This document shows positions 1-7,033 of a stretch of DNA of 64,000 nt, one piece after another. The stretch is from a virus. Every line of letters starts with the position of its first letter. Position 1 is the first letter of the stretch. A program made the position numbers and the translations under genes. The stretch covers positions 1-64,000 of IMG/VR virus record IMGVR_UViG_3300008120_005720; one strand, 5' to 3'. The notes beneath the pieces were generated by a model that saw only the letters and a list, made by a program, of their open reading frames with translations, was not told the DNA's origin and did no database searches.

Positions 1-29
1 AATATTATATTTATTTTTTATTAATTAAT

Positions 30-425
30 ATGGCAAAATTTATAGCGATTTTTAATGATACCATTAGTGATGTAGAAGTGAATGGTTTTTCTGTAATGAC
101 AGATAAAGAAGTTGATGAATATGAAGAATTAGCTTACAGCATTACATGGCCATTCACTTACAAAATTGGTGATTACGAATTAGAGTTTTCAGATGGTGAA
201 GATTTATTATCTAAAATAGAATTTAAAGAACTAACGTTTGACGATTCCAAATCTTTAAAAAAAGTCTTTAACAATAAGTTTGGATTTTTCATTGATTTAG
301 ATTATTTAGAAACAATCGTTGACGAAGAAGATGATTTAGATTCTGATGATGAATTTGATGACGATGGTTATGATGGGTATGGTACTAATTTTTACGATGA
401 CGATGAGTACGATGAAAACTATTGA
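30..425 (+). CDS. hypothetical acidic protein
   Basis: A 131-residue protein I do not recognise. The first ~95 residues look like a small folded domain with alternating hydrophobic stretches; the last ~35 are almost entirely Asp, Glu, Gly and Tyr, a disordered acidic tail. The ATG follows an A/T-rich stretch, as usual for Bacteroidota starts. The next gene starts inside its last codons, so the two are probably translationally coupled. Confidence 0.7.
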   Translation: MAKFIAIFNDTISDVEVNGFSVMTDKEVDEYEELAYSITWPFTYKIGDYELEFSDGEDLLSKIEFKELTFDDSKSLKKVFNNKFGFFIDLDYLETIVDEEDDLDSDDEFDDDGYDGYGTNFYDDDEYDENY

Positions 426-894
426 CGTTAAATATTTTAAACAGACAAGCGGTAACACATGTGGTCCAGCATGTATTTACATGGCTTGGTATCATTCAGT
501 AAACAAAGACAATATGATTCAATTCGATATTGATATGAAATATAGTATTGAAGACATTGCAAAGTTATGTGGTACTGATTGGGTTGTAGGCACACCGCCA
601 GAAAGATTAGCAAACGGTTTAAACATGTTAAATTTAAAATATGTTGAATACATATCATCACCACACCCTTTTGATTTATTAAAAACAATTATTGATAACG
701 GAAACTTACCAATAATTAGAACGATAACGCAAGGTATTCCACATTGGATAATAGTTAATGGTTATGATGATAACTTTTTTCACATTAAAGACCCATGGTT
801 AGGTGAAATTAAATATAATCAATCTGATTTAGATTATATATGGGAAGTTAGACAGTATCAATTTTTTGAAATTTTAATGAATGAAAATAATTAA
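412..894 (+). CDS. C39-like (papain-fold) cysteine peptidase
   Basis: About 160 residues. NTCGPAC near residue 12 carries the nucleophile Cys expected of C39/papain-like peptidases, HWIIVNGY in the second half carries the His and IKDPW the Asp. No transporter domain is attached, so it is a stand-alone domain whose substrate cannot be inferred. I use the ATG at 412, which overlaps the upstream gene by 14 bases, because an in-frame upstream extension is only a Met-rich shadow of that gene's acidic tail. The next start overlaps its stop. The triad is seen; the function is by family. Confidence 0.65.
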   Translation: MKTIDVKYFKQTSGNTCGPACIYMAWYHSVNKDNMIQFDIDMKYSIEDIAKLCGTDWVVGTPPERLANGLNMLNLKYVEYISSPHPFDLLKTIIDNGNLPIIRTITQGIPHWIIVNGYDDNFFHIKDPWLGEIKYNQSDLDYIWEVRQYQFFEILMNENN

Positions 895-1324
895 AGGAGT
901 TACAGATGAATACATCGACCCAATATTAGATTGGGGTATTCATTTTGAACATGTAATGGATAAAGAATATTTTAAATATTACATATCATGGACAGTAAAC
1001 TTTGAAAACTCATTAATGTTATTGGATGACGATGACAAAGTTGTAGGTGCTTATTTGTTTTCTGAAAATCAAATAACCGATTATTTCAAAAACACAGATA
1101 AGTTCAAAGGATTACATGGCGTTGAAGGTATCTTATTATTCATAGAAGAAAAACATAGAGGTGATGGTTGGGGTAATAAGTTAAAAGACATGTCCAAAGA
1201 ATTAGGATATGATTATATATGGGGGCAACAATTCAAAGGGTTGAATAATTTGCAAGATTGGTTGAAGCGAAGAGAGTTAATAACTGAAACTGATAACATC
1301 TATATAACAGCACAGATTTTTTAA
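881..1324 (+). CDS. GNAT-family N-acetyltransferase-like protein
   Basis: A 147-residue protein with the GNAT acetyl-CoA motif: a hydrophobic strand (VEGILLFIEE) followed by HRGDGWGNKL, matching R/Q-x-x-G-x-G/A, then a helix. The size fits a single GNAT domain. The acyl acceptor cannot be predicted. It overlaps the C39-like gene by 14 bases and seems to be part of the same operon. Confidence 0.6.
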   Translation: MKIIKGVTDEYIDPILDWGIHFEHVMDKEYFKYYISWTVNFENSLMLLDDDDKVVGAYLFSENQITDYFKNTDKFKGLHGVEGILLFIEEKHRGDGWGNKLKDMSKELGYDYIWGQQFKGLNNLQDWLKRRELITETDNIYITAQIF

Positions 1325-1358
1325 TGTTTTCTATATATTTATAGTTAAACTTTATTAT

Positions 1359-1841
1359 ATGAAAAAGAAAGAATTTTTAACTGAAACTAAAAGAAAAGCA
1401 ATCATTGCTGATAAAGAAAAAGCAATCCTAGAATCGTTTGCAAAAACGTTTAACAAAATCAAACGTATTGATGAGAATGAAGTTCCTATTATGGGTATTG
1501 ATGAGAATGAAATCAGTAAATTTAAAGTTGGGGATATCGTCATTTGGAGCCCAAAAAAATCAAGATGGAATAATGATTATTCAGTAAGATATGGTGCTAA
1601 AGCAAAAGTTATTGAAGCGTCAAGAGACATGTTAAGAATAGAGTGGTTAAAAGACCCTCGTAATTTAGAATTAGTTGGAGGGCAAATGGATGGAAATTAT
1701 TTTACAGATGATTTTGAATTATCTAATGAAGATGGTGTTAACGCTAATAACGCTGAAGATTGGGAAAAAGAATCTAGAGCTCAACAAAATAAAAATGCAT
1801 ATCAAGATTTTGACCCAAACGACTTTAATCAAGGTTATTAA
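1359..1841 (+). CDS. hypothetical protein
   Basis: 160 residues, not recognised. The N-terminal ~45 residues are lysine-rich and probably helical; the centre (VGDIVIWSPKKSRW ... AKAKVIEA) has the strand pattern of a small SH3/KOW-like barrel; the C-terminus is Asn/Asp/Gln-rich. It is the last gene before promoter module 1. Confidence 0.6.
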   Translation: MKKKEFLTETKRKAIIADKEKAILESFAKTFNKIKRIDENEVPIMGIDENEISKFKVGDIVIWSPKKSRWNNDYSVRYGAKAKVIEASRDMLRIEWLKDPRNLELVGGQMDGNYFTDDFELSNEDGVNANNAEDWEKESRAQQNKNAYQDFDPNDFNQGY

Positions 1842-1872
1842 GAAAAAATTAAAAAAATAATTACAAAAACAC

Positions 1873-1903
1873 TTGACAAATAGAAAAAAAGTTTGTACAT
1901 TTG
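1873..1903 (+). promoter_or_regulatory. Bacteroidota-type promoter (module 1)
   Basis: TTGACA at 1873 and TACATTTG at 1896-1903, 23 bases start to start, matching the Bacteroidota sigma consensus. It drives the mini-ORF at 1952. The following leader is nearly identical to that of the module at 44116. Confidence 0.85.
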
Positions 1904-1951
1904 TAGTATAAATTTAAACTTTTTAGAAAAAACGATATATTTAATATAAAA

Positions 1952-2047
1952 ATGAGAACAATTAACATACATATGATTTCGATTAATAATTGGAGACGCA
2001 ATAGTTTCCATAACGGTCAAGGTATGTTAAATAACATCATAGAATAG
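1952..2047 (+). CDS. mini-ORF / leader peptide, module 1
   Basis: Encodes 31 residues beginning MRTINIH between a strong promoter and an intrinsic terminator. GGTCAAGG at 2015-2022, inside the ORF, is a perfect 8-base complement of CCTTGACC (2079-2086) in the terminator's 5' arm, so ribosome position or an antiterminator fold could decide termination. The 5' leader ATATATTTAATA before the start recurs in modules 2 and 4. Translation is inferred; the element could act purely as RNA. Confidence 0.55.
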   Translation: MRTINIHMISINNWRRNSFHNGQGMLNNIIE

Positions 2048-2075
2048 TAAAACATTTTATGAAGTAATCAACAAA

Positions 2076-2105
2076 AAGCCTTGACCACAAATCAAGGCTT
2101 TTTTT
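2076..2105 (+). terminator. intrinsic terminator, module 1
   Basis: Stem AAGCCTTGA (2076-2084) with TCAAGGCTT (2092-2100), followed by a run of T. The 5' arm overlaps the competing partner of GGTCAAGG in the mini-ORF. Confidence 0.85.
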
Positions 2106-2309
2106 ATGCTTATAACTATGGAAGAATTAGTAAGACCACTCGGAAAAGTAAAAGTAAAAAAGTTTAACGAAAACTTTGATGAAATAGTTGACGAGTATAA
2201 AGAAAAAGCAAAACAAATGGGTTACAACGGTGACCTAAGATTTAAAAAAGAAAACGGTAACATAATAATATTTGTTACAATAGACGGTGGCGTTAGCTCA
2301 GTTGGTTAG
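2106..2309 (+). CDS. hypothetical protein
   Basis: 67 residues (63 if the second ATG at 2118 is used), Lys/Glu-rich, not recognised. The first ATG lies at the end of the terminator T-run, so 2118 may be the real start. Its last ~7 codons lie inside a broken tRNA-Lys gene, so its C-terminus may have been set by that rearrangement. Confidence 0.5.
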   Translation: MLITMEELVRPLGKVKVKKFNENFDEIVDEYKEKAKQMGYNGDLRFKKENGNIIIFVTIDGGVSSVG

Positions 2310-2325
2310 AGTGCTAGATTTTTAA
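2287..2325 (+). pseudogene. 5' half of tRNA-Lys(TTT)
   Basis: Acceptor strand GTGGCGT, TAGCTC D-arm, anticodon 5' strand CTAGA and loop TTTTTAA with anticodon TTT are intact, but the sequence diverges right after loop position 38 and no matching 3' half (TCTAG ... ACGCCAC) follows. An HNH gene starts about 50 bases on. Probably a tRNA invaded by the endonuclease or its host intron. Confidence 0.6.
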
Positions 2326-2377
2326 AGTGATATTTACTTTTTGAACTATTATTCTATATTTATATAAAAACATAAAT

Positions 2378-2956
2378 ATGGAAAAAATAGAATTAGAAAA
2401 ACTTCTTAAAGAAGGTTTATCTTTAAGACAAATAAGTAAAAAAACTAATAAATCATTAACGACTATAAGATATTGGGCAGATAAATATGGTCTTAAACCT
2501 AAAAAATATTATCATAAATGGAGTTTTGAAGAATTAAAACCTTTAATAGAATCTTCAAATTCTAAAGCTGAAGTGTTAGAAAAAATGGGTTTAACACTAA
2601 AAGCTGGTAATTATAGAACGTTAAAAAGGTATTTTGATTTATATGGAATAGATAATGATTTATATAAAGGTAACCCTAGAAGAAACGTTACTAAGGTAAA
2701 ATATAGTGATTCTGAAATATTTTGTGAAAATTCACAATATAATTCTGGTCATTTAAAGAATAGAGTGTTAAGAAGTAATTTATTAGAGTATAAATGTGTA
2801 AGTTGTGGTAATACTGGTGAATGGATGGGTGGTAAACTAATATTACAAATAGACCATATTAACGGTATAAATAATGATAATAGAATAGAAAATTTACGTT
2901 TTTTATGTCCTAATTGTCATTCACAAACTGAAACATACGCTGGTAAGAATAAATAA
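2378..2956 (+). CDS. HNH homing endonuclease
   Basis: 192 residues: an N-terminal helix-turn-helix (SLRQISKKTNKSLTTIRYW) that probably contacts DNA, and a C-terminal HNH nuclease with a CxxC zinc pair (KCVSCG), QIDHINGINND and RFLCPNCH. This is typical of free-standing or intron-borne phage homing endonucleases. It lies between a 5' half tRNA-Lys and an intact tRNA-His, and its stop is 2 bases before the tRNA-His, consistent with homing into a tRNA array. Confidence 0.8.
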   Translation: MEKIELEKLLKEGLSLRQISKKTNKSLTTIRYWADKYGLKPKKYYHKWSFEELKPLIESSNSKAEVLEKMGLTLKAGNYRTLKRYFDLYGIDNDLYKGNPRRNVTKVKYSDSEIFCENSQYNSGHLKNRVLRSNLLEYKCVSCGNTGEWMGGKLILQIDHINGINNDNRIENLRFLCPNCHSQTETYAGKNK

Positions 2957-2958
2957 AT

Positions 2959-3031
2959 GGTGGTTATGGTGTAACGGTTAACATGATAGATTGTGATTCT
3001 ATTGATACCAGTTCGATTCTGGTTAATCACC
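2959..3031 (+). tRNA. tRNA-His(GTG)
   Basis: Cloverleaf with anticodon arm ATAGA-TTGTGAT-TCTAT. The gene begins with an extra G pairing with C73, the tRNA-His identity G-1. CCA is not encoded. Confidence 0.85.
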
Positions 3032-3043
3032 CTTGAACTGTAA

Positions 3044-3060
3044 GTTCTTTGACATGTTGG
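3044..3060 (+). promoter_or_regulatory. boxA-like antitermination motif
   Basis: GTTCTTTGACATGTTGG resembles the boxA-containing leader of Bacteroidota rRNA operons (TTCTTTGACAT). A close relative, GTTATTTGACATGTTGG, lies at 44391 in another tRNA array. A role in keeping transcription going through structured tRNA arrays is inferred. Confidence 0.45.
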
Positions 3061-3071
3061 TAAATTAATAC

Positions 3072-3142
3072 ACAAGTATAGTTCAGTGGTAGAATAGCGG
3101 TCTCCAAAACCGTTGACGGGAGTTCGAGTCTCTCTACTTGTG
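3072..3142 (+). tRNA. tRNA-Trp(CCA)
   Basis: Acceptor ACAAGTA/TACTTGT, anticodon arm GCGGT-CTCCAAA-ACCGT, T-loop TTCGAGT, discriminator G as usual for Trp. Confidence 0.9.
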
Positions 3143-3174
3143 CAATTAACTGAATATTAGTTAATTATAAATAC

Positions 3175-3261
3175 GGAGAGGTAAGCAGAGTTGGCCTAAC
3201 TGCAACCGCCTTGAAAGCGGTAGGCCCTAGAGGTGTGTGGGTTCGAGTCCCACCCTCTCCG
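3175..3261 (+). tRNA. tRNA-Ser(TGA)
   Basis: Acceptor GGAGAGG/CCTCTCC, anticodon loop CTTGAAA, long variable arm typical of Ser, discriminator G. Confidence 0.9.
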
Positions 3262-3331
3262 CTAAAATTTAATTTTATGAAAAAAGAATTTGATATGTTG
3301 TAAGGTCTGCTATTCACAGACTCACAACATT

Positions 3332-3520
3332 ATGAGTAAAAACGTAAACAGAGCAAAACTGAACAAAGCACAAAATGGTAGACAATACCGAATCATGTTA
3401 ATCAATGATTTCTACCCAATTTATTGGGATGAAGGTATTCGTTTCTATGGAAACAAAATGAGTTATCAAGTTAGAATGTATAAAACTTGGAAACACTACC
3501 GAAAAACACAGTGGAAGTAA
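3332..3520 (+). CDS. hypothetical basic protein
   Basis: 62 residues starting MSKNVNRAKL, rich in Arg, Lys, Tyr and Trp, in the tRNA array between tRNA-Ser and tRNA-Ile. The ATG at 3332 is preferred over an upstream in-frame start at 3290. Not recognised; its basic, aromatic composition would suit nucleic acid binding. Confidence 0.5.
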   Translation: MSKNVNRAKLNKAQNGRQYRIMLINDFYPIYWDEGIRFYGNKMSYQVRMYKTWKHYRKTQWK

Positions 3521-3531
3521 TTCCACAATTT

Positions 3532-3603
3532 TGTCTAATGGTGAAATGGTTATCACGCTGCTCTGATACGGCAGTATTTCCAGTTCGAGTCTGGGTTAGA
3601 CAA
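3532..3603 (+). tRNA. tRNA-Ile(GAT)
   Basis: Acceptor TGTCTAA/TTAGACA, D-stem GTGA/TCAC, anticodon arm CTGCT-CTGATAC-GGCAG, discriminator A. Confidence 0.8.
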
Positions 3604-3609
3604 CAAGAT

Positions 3610-3686
3610 GCAGATGTATCCCCTCAAGCTTATATCTTGTAGAAAGGGTAGTTGGTCACATGTGAGTTCGAATCTCACCTTCTGTA
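3610..3686 (+). tRNA. tRNA-like gene, possibly Ile(TAT), atypical
   Basis: T-arm GTGAG-TTCGAAT-CTCAC and acceptor GCAGATG/CTTCTGT (one mismatch) are clear. TCAAG-CTTATAT-CTTGT gives a 7-base loop with nominal anticodon TAT, but it follows the acceptor almost directly, and a D-arm-like GGGTAGTTGGTCA comes after it. The order of arms is therefore odd: a degraded or rearranged tRNA, or a tRNA with a non-standard fold. Confidence 0.4.
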
Positions 3687-3696
3687 CAAAATATAT

Positions 3697-3770
3697 TCTC
3701 CTTTAGCTCAGTAGGTTAGAGCAACGCACTGTTAATGCGTGGGTCCTAGGTTCGAATCCTAGAGGGAGAG
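3697..3770 (+). tRNA. tRNA-Asn(GTT)
   Basis: Acceptor TCTCCTT/AGGGAGA, anticodon arm ACGCA-CTGTTAA-TGCGT, T-arm CTAGG-TTCGAAT-CCTAG, discriminator G. Confidence 0.9.
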
Positions 3771-3780
3771 CAACAAATAT

Positions 3781-3882
3781 TCACCCATAGCTCAGTGGTA
3801 GAGCAAACGGCTAGGTATGATAAGTAAGTTCATACAAGGAGTGTTAACCGTTAGGTCCTAGGTTCGAATCCTAGTGGGTGAG
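3781..3882 (+). tRNA. tRNA-Asn(GTT)-like gene with ~30-base insert in the anticodon loop
   Basis: All stems pair: acceptor TCACCCA/TGGGTGA, anticodon stem AACGG (3806-3810) with CCGTT (3848-3852), T-arm CTAGG/CCTAG. The loop is 37 bases instead of 7. Removing 3813-3842 leaves CTGTTAA, the Asn loop, with the junction between positions 33 and 34. The insert contains a hairpin GTATGA/TCATAC. It lacks the TTTCAGCAA core seen elsewhere in this window. Confidence 0.65.
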
Positions 3883-3888
3883 CAAAAT

Positions 3889-3958
3889 GCCGACACTTAG
3901 TGGAAAAGGACCGTCCCTCATATGGATGGTTAAGTGAGTTCGAACCTCACAGTCGGTA
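3889..3958 (+). tRNA. tRNA-Met-like(CAT)
   Basis: Anticodon arm CGTCC-CTCATAT-GGATG with anticodon CAT; T-arm GTGAG-TTCGAAC-CTCAC; acceptor GCCGACA/AGTCGGT with one mismatch. The D-arm is short and unusual, so function is uncertain. Confidence 0.55.
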
Positions 3959-3964
3959 CAACAT

Positions 3965-4037
3965 GCACTTATCGTTCAACTGGATAGGACAATCGCCTAC
4001 GAAGCGATAAATCGGAGTTCGAATCTCTGTAGGTGTA
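3965..4037 (+). tRNA. tRNA-Arg(ACG)
   Basis: Acceptor GCACTTA/TAGGTGT, D-stem GTTC/GGAC, anticodon arm ATCGC-CTACGAA-GCGAT. Confidence 0.88.
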
Positions 4038-4046
4038 CAACAATCT

Positions 4047-4119
4047 GCCCCTATCGTTCAACTGGATAGGACATGGCCCTTCTAAGGCCAGTATCGGAGT
4101 TCGAATCTCTGTGGGGGTA
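4047..4119 (+). tRNA. tRNA-Arg(TCT)
   Basis: Acceptor GCCCCTA/TGGGGGT, anticodon arm TGGCC-CTTCTAA-GGCCA. The D-arm is identical to the preceding tRNA-Arg, suggesting duplication. Confidence 0.88.
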
Positions 4120-4125
4120 CAAAAT

Positions 4126-4210
4126 GGAGAGTAATCCTTGATGGCGATAGGGTCCGACTGCTAATCGTGACGTACCTTTTTGGTATGAGGTTCGATTCCT
4201 CTGCTCTCCG
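4126..4210 (+). tRNA. tRNA-Ser(GCT)
   Basis: Acceptor GGAGAGT/GCTCTCC, anticodon loop CTGCTAA, long variable arm ACGTACC-TTTTT-GGTAT, discriminator G. Confidence 0.85.
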
Positions 4211-4266
4211 CAAAATGTTATCTTTATTAGTATAGTTTTATATATTTATTAATGTAAAACTTAACT

Positions 4267-5202
4267 ATGAAAACAATACTATTTTTAATCCTATTTTTAC
4301 CAACATTGTTATTATCACAAACAACTTTGGTTGATGAAGATTTTTCTCCACCAACAACTTCTGGTTGGTCATCAACACCATCTGGGTGGATGTTAAACAA
4401 CTATGGTTCTGGTAATGCATTATCTGGCACATGGGCGTTAAGATTAACTAGTTGGTCAGCTAGTTCACCAAAATATGTTTATTTTCCAGTTACAGTACAA
4501 TCAAATAAAAATTATATTATAACATTTTGGACAAAAAGGGTTTGTAGTTTAACAGTTAACGTCAACGAAACAGCCAATCAAACAACATTAATTCAAAGTT
4601 ATTCATCAACAAATCCAGATTGTTCGTCAAATTGGACAAATTGGTATCAATGGACTGATGTTTATTCATCAAACTATGATGGAACTGTATATTTTCAAAT
4701 ATTGGTTAATTCAACTTACTTTTCGACTACTTTATATATTGAGGACGTTAAAATTGTTGAAATGGACCCAACGCCATTACCAATAGAATTGATATATTTT
4801 AAAGGTAAAAATGTTAACGACTATAATCTTTTATTTTGGTCAACAGCGACTGAAATAAATAATGATTATTTCACGATTGAAAAAAGTTATGATGGTTATA
4901 ATTTTCATGTTATTGACAATATTGAAGGTGCTGGCTATTCAACACATCAATTGTATTATGAGTATCATGATTATAATTTACAACCATTTATAACATACTA
5001 TCGTTTAAAACAAACTGATTACGATGGTAAAAAAGACGTTAGTGATATAATATCAATAGATAATAGAAATGATAAAGGTGATAAAGCAAAACTAGTCAAT
5101 ATAATTAACATATTAGGGCAAACAGTTAACGCTGATTATAATGGATTAATAATTTACCGTTATAGTGATGGTAGCGTTATGAAAGTAAATAACCAACATT
5201 AA
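4267..5202 (+). CDS. secreted protein with type 9 secretion-like C-terminus
   Basis: 311 residues with a clear signal peptide (MKTILFLILFLPTLLLSQ). Residues ~20-165 are Ser/Thr/aromatic-rich and look like a beta-sandwich (carbohydrate-binding-like). From ~172, LPIELIYFKGK, SYDGYNF and YYRLKQTDYDGK are the hallmark of Bacteroidota proteins carrying a type 9 (Por) sorting region, and the end (NILGQTV ... YRYSDGSVMKV) resembles a type A sorting signal. A phage gene product may thus be exported by the host's own T9SS, for example to change the cell surface. The family resemblance is strong; the role is inferred. It directly follows tRNA array A. Confidence 0.75.
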   Translation: MKTILFLILFLPTLLLSQTTLVDEDFSPPTTSGWSSTPSGWMLNNYGSGNALSGTWALRLTSWSASSPKYVYFPVTVQSNKNYIITFWTKRVCSLTVNVNETANQTTLIQSYSSTNPDCSSNWTNWYQWTDVYSSNYDGTVYFQILVNSTYFSTTLYIEDVKIVEMDPTPLPIELIYFKGKNVNDYNLLFWSTATEINNDYFTIEKSYDGYNFHVIDNIEGAGYSTHQLYYEYHDYNLQPFITYYRLKQTDYDGKKDVSDIISIDNRNDKGDKAKLVNIINILGQTVNADYNGLIIYRYSDGSVMKVNNQH

Positions 5203-5222
5203 TAAGATATTTATCAATAAAT

Positions 5223-5253
5223 TTGGTTAATAAAAATTAATTCTGTACATTTG
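5223..5253 (+). promoter_or_regulatory. Bacteroidota-type promoter
   Basis: TTG at 5223 and TACATTTG at 5246-5253, 23 bases apart, ending 6 bases before the start codon of the kinase-2H gene, so the leader is very short or absent. Confidence 0.8.
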
Positions 5254-5258
5254 CCAAT

Positions 5259-6155
5259 ATGAAAAAAAATGTTTTAAATATCGAAATAACTAGACCATCA
5301 CAAAAATTGTTTGTGATGCGTGGTATTCCTGGGGCTGGAAAATCAACAATGGCGAAATCACTAATGGGTGAAGGGATAATTCATTCAACAGATGATTTAA
5401 TTGAAGCTACTGGTGACTACAGAGGTTTCTTTGCTAAAATGATAGAGTCTGGAGACTTTAAAGATTTGTCTAGAATGCACTCTAAGAACTTATCTAACGC
5501 AATCAAATCTATGAAAGATGGTATTAGTCCAGTTGTAATAGATAACACGAATATCAAAGCCAATGAGGCTAAAGCATATGTTGTTGCAGCGTTGGAAATG
5601 GGATTTGATGATAACAACATACAAATACATGATGTTGGCACTCGTAACTTGACTGCTGAGCAATTAGCTGAGTCAAATACACATGGAGTTCCATTAGATA
5701 AAATAAAAATGATGATGGATTCACATAAATCTGTTGGGCCATTGACTGTTAAAAAAATAGTTGAATCTAAAGATATGTATAAACAATCAGATGTGTTATA
5801 TTCTTGTGTTTTGTTGGATGGACAATCCAAAGGTACGTTATTGGATAAACTTGGTATATGGATACCAAAAGATTGGACTGTGATAACACATCATATGACA
5901 ATAAATTTGGGTGAACTTAAAGATAAAACTGATTTAGGTAAAGAAGTTACATTGACAGTTGAAGCGTTAGGTCTTTCAGATAAAGCTATGGCTGTAAGAG
6001 TTAGCGGTTATCCATCAAAAAATGAAATTCCACATATAACTATTGCGATTAACCCAGATGGTGGTAAACCAGTTATGAGCAATCAAATAACAAAATGGCA
6101 AGACATTAAATCATTTATGATAAGTGGTATTGTCACTGAAATAAAAAAACAATGA
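5259..6155 (+). CDS. polynucleotide kinase fused to 2H phosphoesterase domain
   Basis: 298 residues. Residues ~20-30 hold a P-loop (GIPGAGKST) and the next ~140 match phage T4-type polynucleotide kinases, which phosphorylate 5'-OH ends. The C-terminal ~110 residues carry two HxT motifs (HHMTI near 210, PHITI near 257), the signature of 2H phosphoesterases that open 2',3'-cyclic phosphates. This pairing of activities is that of the kinase-CPDase part of fungal and plant tRNA ligases, and would prepare nuclease-cut tRNA ends for sealing; a true RNA ligase is encoded 1.3 kb downstream. Domains are seen; substrate and tRNA role are inferred. Confidence 0.8.
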   Translation: MKKNVLNIEITRPSQKLFVMRGIPGAGKSTMAKSLMGEGIIHSTDDLIEATGDYRGFFAKMIESGDFKDLSRMHSKNLSNAIKSMKDGISPVVIDNTNIKANEAKAYVVAALEMGFDDNNIQIHDVGTRNLTAEQLAESNTHGVPLDKIKMMMDSHKSVGPLTVKKIVESKDMYKQSDVLYSCVLLDGQSKGTLLDKLGIWIPKDWTVITHHMTINLGELKDKTDLGKEVTLTVEALGLSDKAMAVRVSGYPSKNEIPHITIAINPDGGKPVMSNQITKWQDIKSFMISGIVTEIKKQ

Positions 6156-6361
6156 GCGAAGTTAAATTAAATTTAAAAGGGTGGGGTTTTGTATATTCAG
6201 AAATTCTATGGATAGAAGGACCCCTTTACAAAATAAAATTTGTGCCAGAAGATAATTTATTGGCAGATATGAGAACTGAAGTATTTCACGTCAAAGAAAT
6301 ATTAAACATAAATGATATTTTTATTGACAAAAATTTAAAGATAACAAAATATGAAGATTGA
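6152..6361 (+). CDS. hypothetical protein
   Basis: 69 residues, start overlapping the kinase-2H stop and end overlapping the Nudix start, so translationally coupled to both. Beta-rich composition; not recognised. Confidence 0.6.
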   Translation: MSEVKLNLKGWGFVYSEILWIEGPLYKIKFVPEDNLLADMRTEVFHVKEILNINDIFIDKNLKITKYED

Positions 6362-6998
6362 TAAGGATATTAAAGTTTCAGCACAAGTTGTGCTAATTAA
6401 TCCAGAAGGTTACATTTTAGGTGTTTCTAGAAAAGATGACCATAATGATTTCGGATTACCTGGAGGAAAAATGGACCCAGAAGACAATGGTGACCCTAAA
6501 ACCACAGCGATACGTGAAACAAAAGAAGAAACTGGATTAGATGTCACTAATCTAAGACTTATTTTTGCTATCCATAAAGATGGGTTCATGGGTTTCACAT
6601 ATCTAGCTGATTATTCTGGTAATATAGAACATAACGAACCACATGTTGTTAAATGGCAACCAATGGAAGTATTGGTTAATGGTAGATTTGGTAAATACAA
6701 CAAACTAGTATCGGAATCAATGAATGATATGGGTATTCAATACAAATATAACGTTGACGCTAAAGCAATCAAAGAAGATGTTTCTAGAGTTATTGATGAA
6801 TACTTTAAAGGTGAGTTAAAAGTTGAGTTTATTAGAAAATCATGGAATGATAATTCATACATTGTTTATTTTGTTGATGAAAAGGGCGAGTTGGAAGAAA
6901 GTTTTGGTTTTGACAAGAAGTTAGACGCTAGATTTGATGCGTTATCTAGGAAATATGGTGTTACTATCAGAATTGATTCAAGTTATTATTGCAAGTAA
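6351..6998 (+). CDS. Nudix hydrolase
   Basis: 215 residues. The Nudix box is present as GGKMDPEDN ... RETKEETGL, with about three extra residues between the first Glu and the RE pair. The remaining ~90 residues are an unrecognised extension. Nudix enzymes cleave nucleoside diphosphate derivatives (oxidised NTPs, ADP-ribose, NADH); the substrate here is not readable. It lies between RNA-repair genes. Confidence 0.8.
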   Translation: MKIDKDIKVSAQVVLINPEGYILGVSRKDDHNDFGLPGGKMDPEDNGDPKTTAIRETKEETGLDVTNLRLIFAIHKDGFMGFTYLADYSGNIEHNEPHVVKWQPMEVLVNGRFGKYNKLVSESMNDMGIQYKYNVDAKAIKEDVSRVIDEYFKGELKVEFIRKSWNDNSYIVYFVDEKGELEESFGFDKKLDARFDALSRKYGVTIRIDSSYYCK

Positions 6999-7033
6999 TT
7001 GTTTTATTTAGTATATTAGTTAAAAATAGTTTT

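Noticed and set aside
346-411. Longer start for the C39-like gene
   Set aside because: The extension is a Met/Thr-rich shadow of the acidic tail of the preceding gene.
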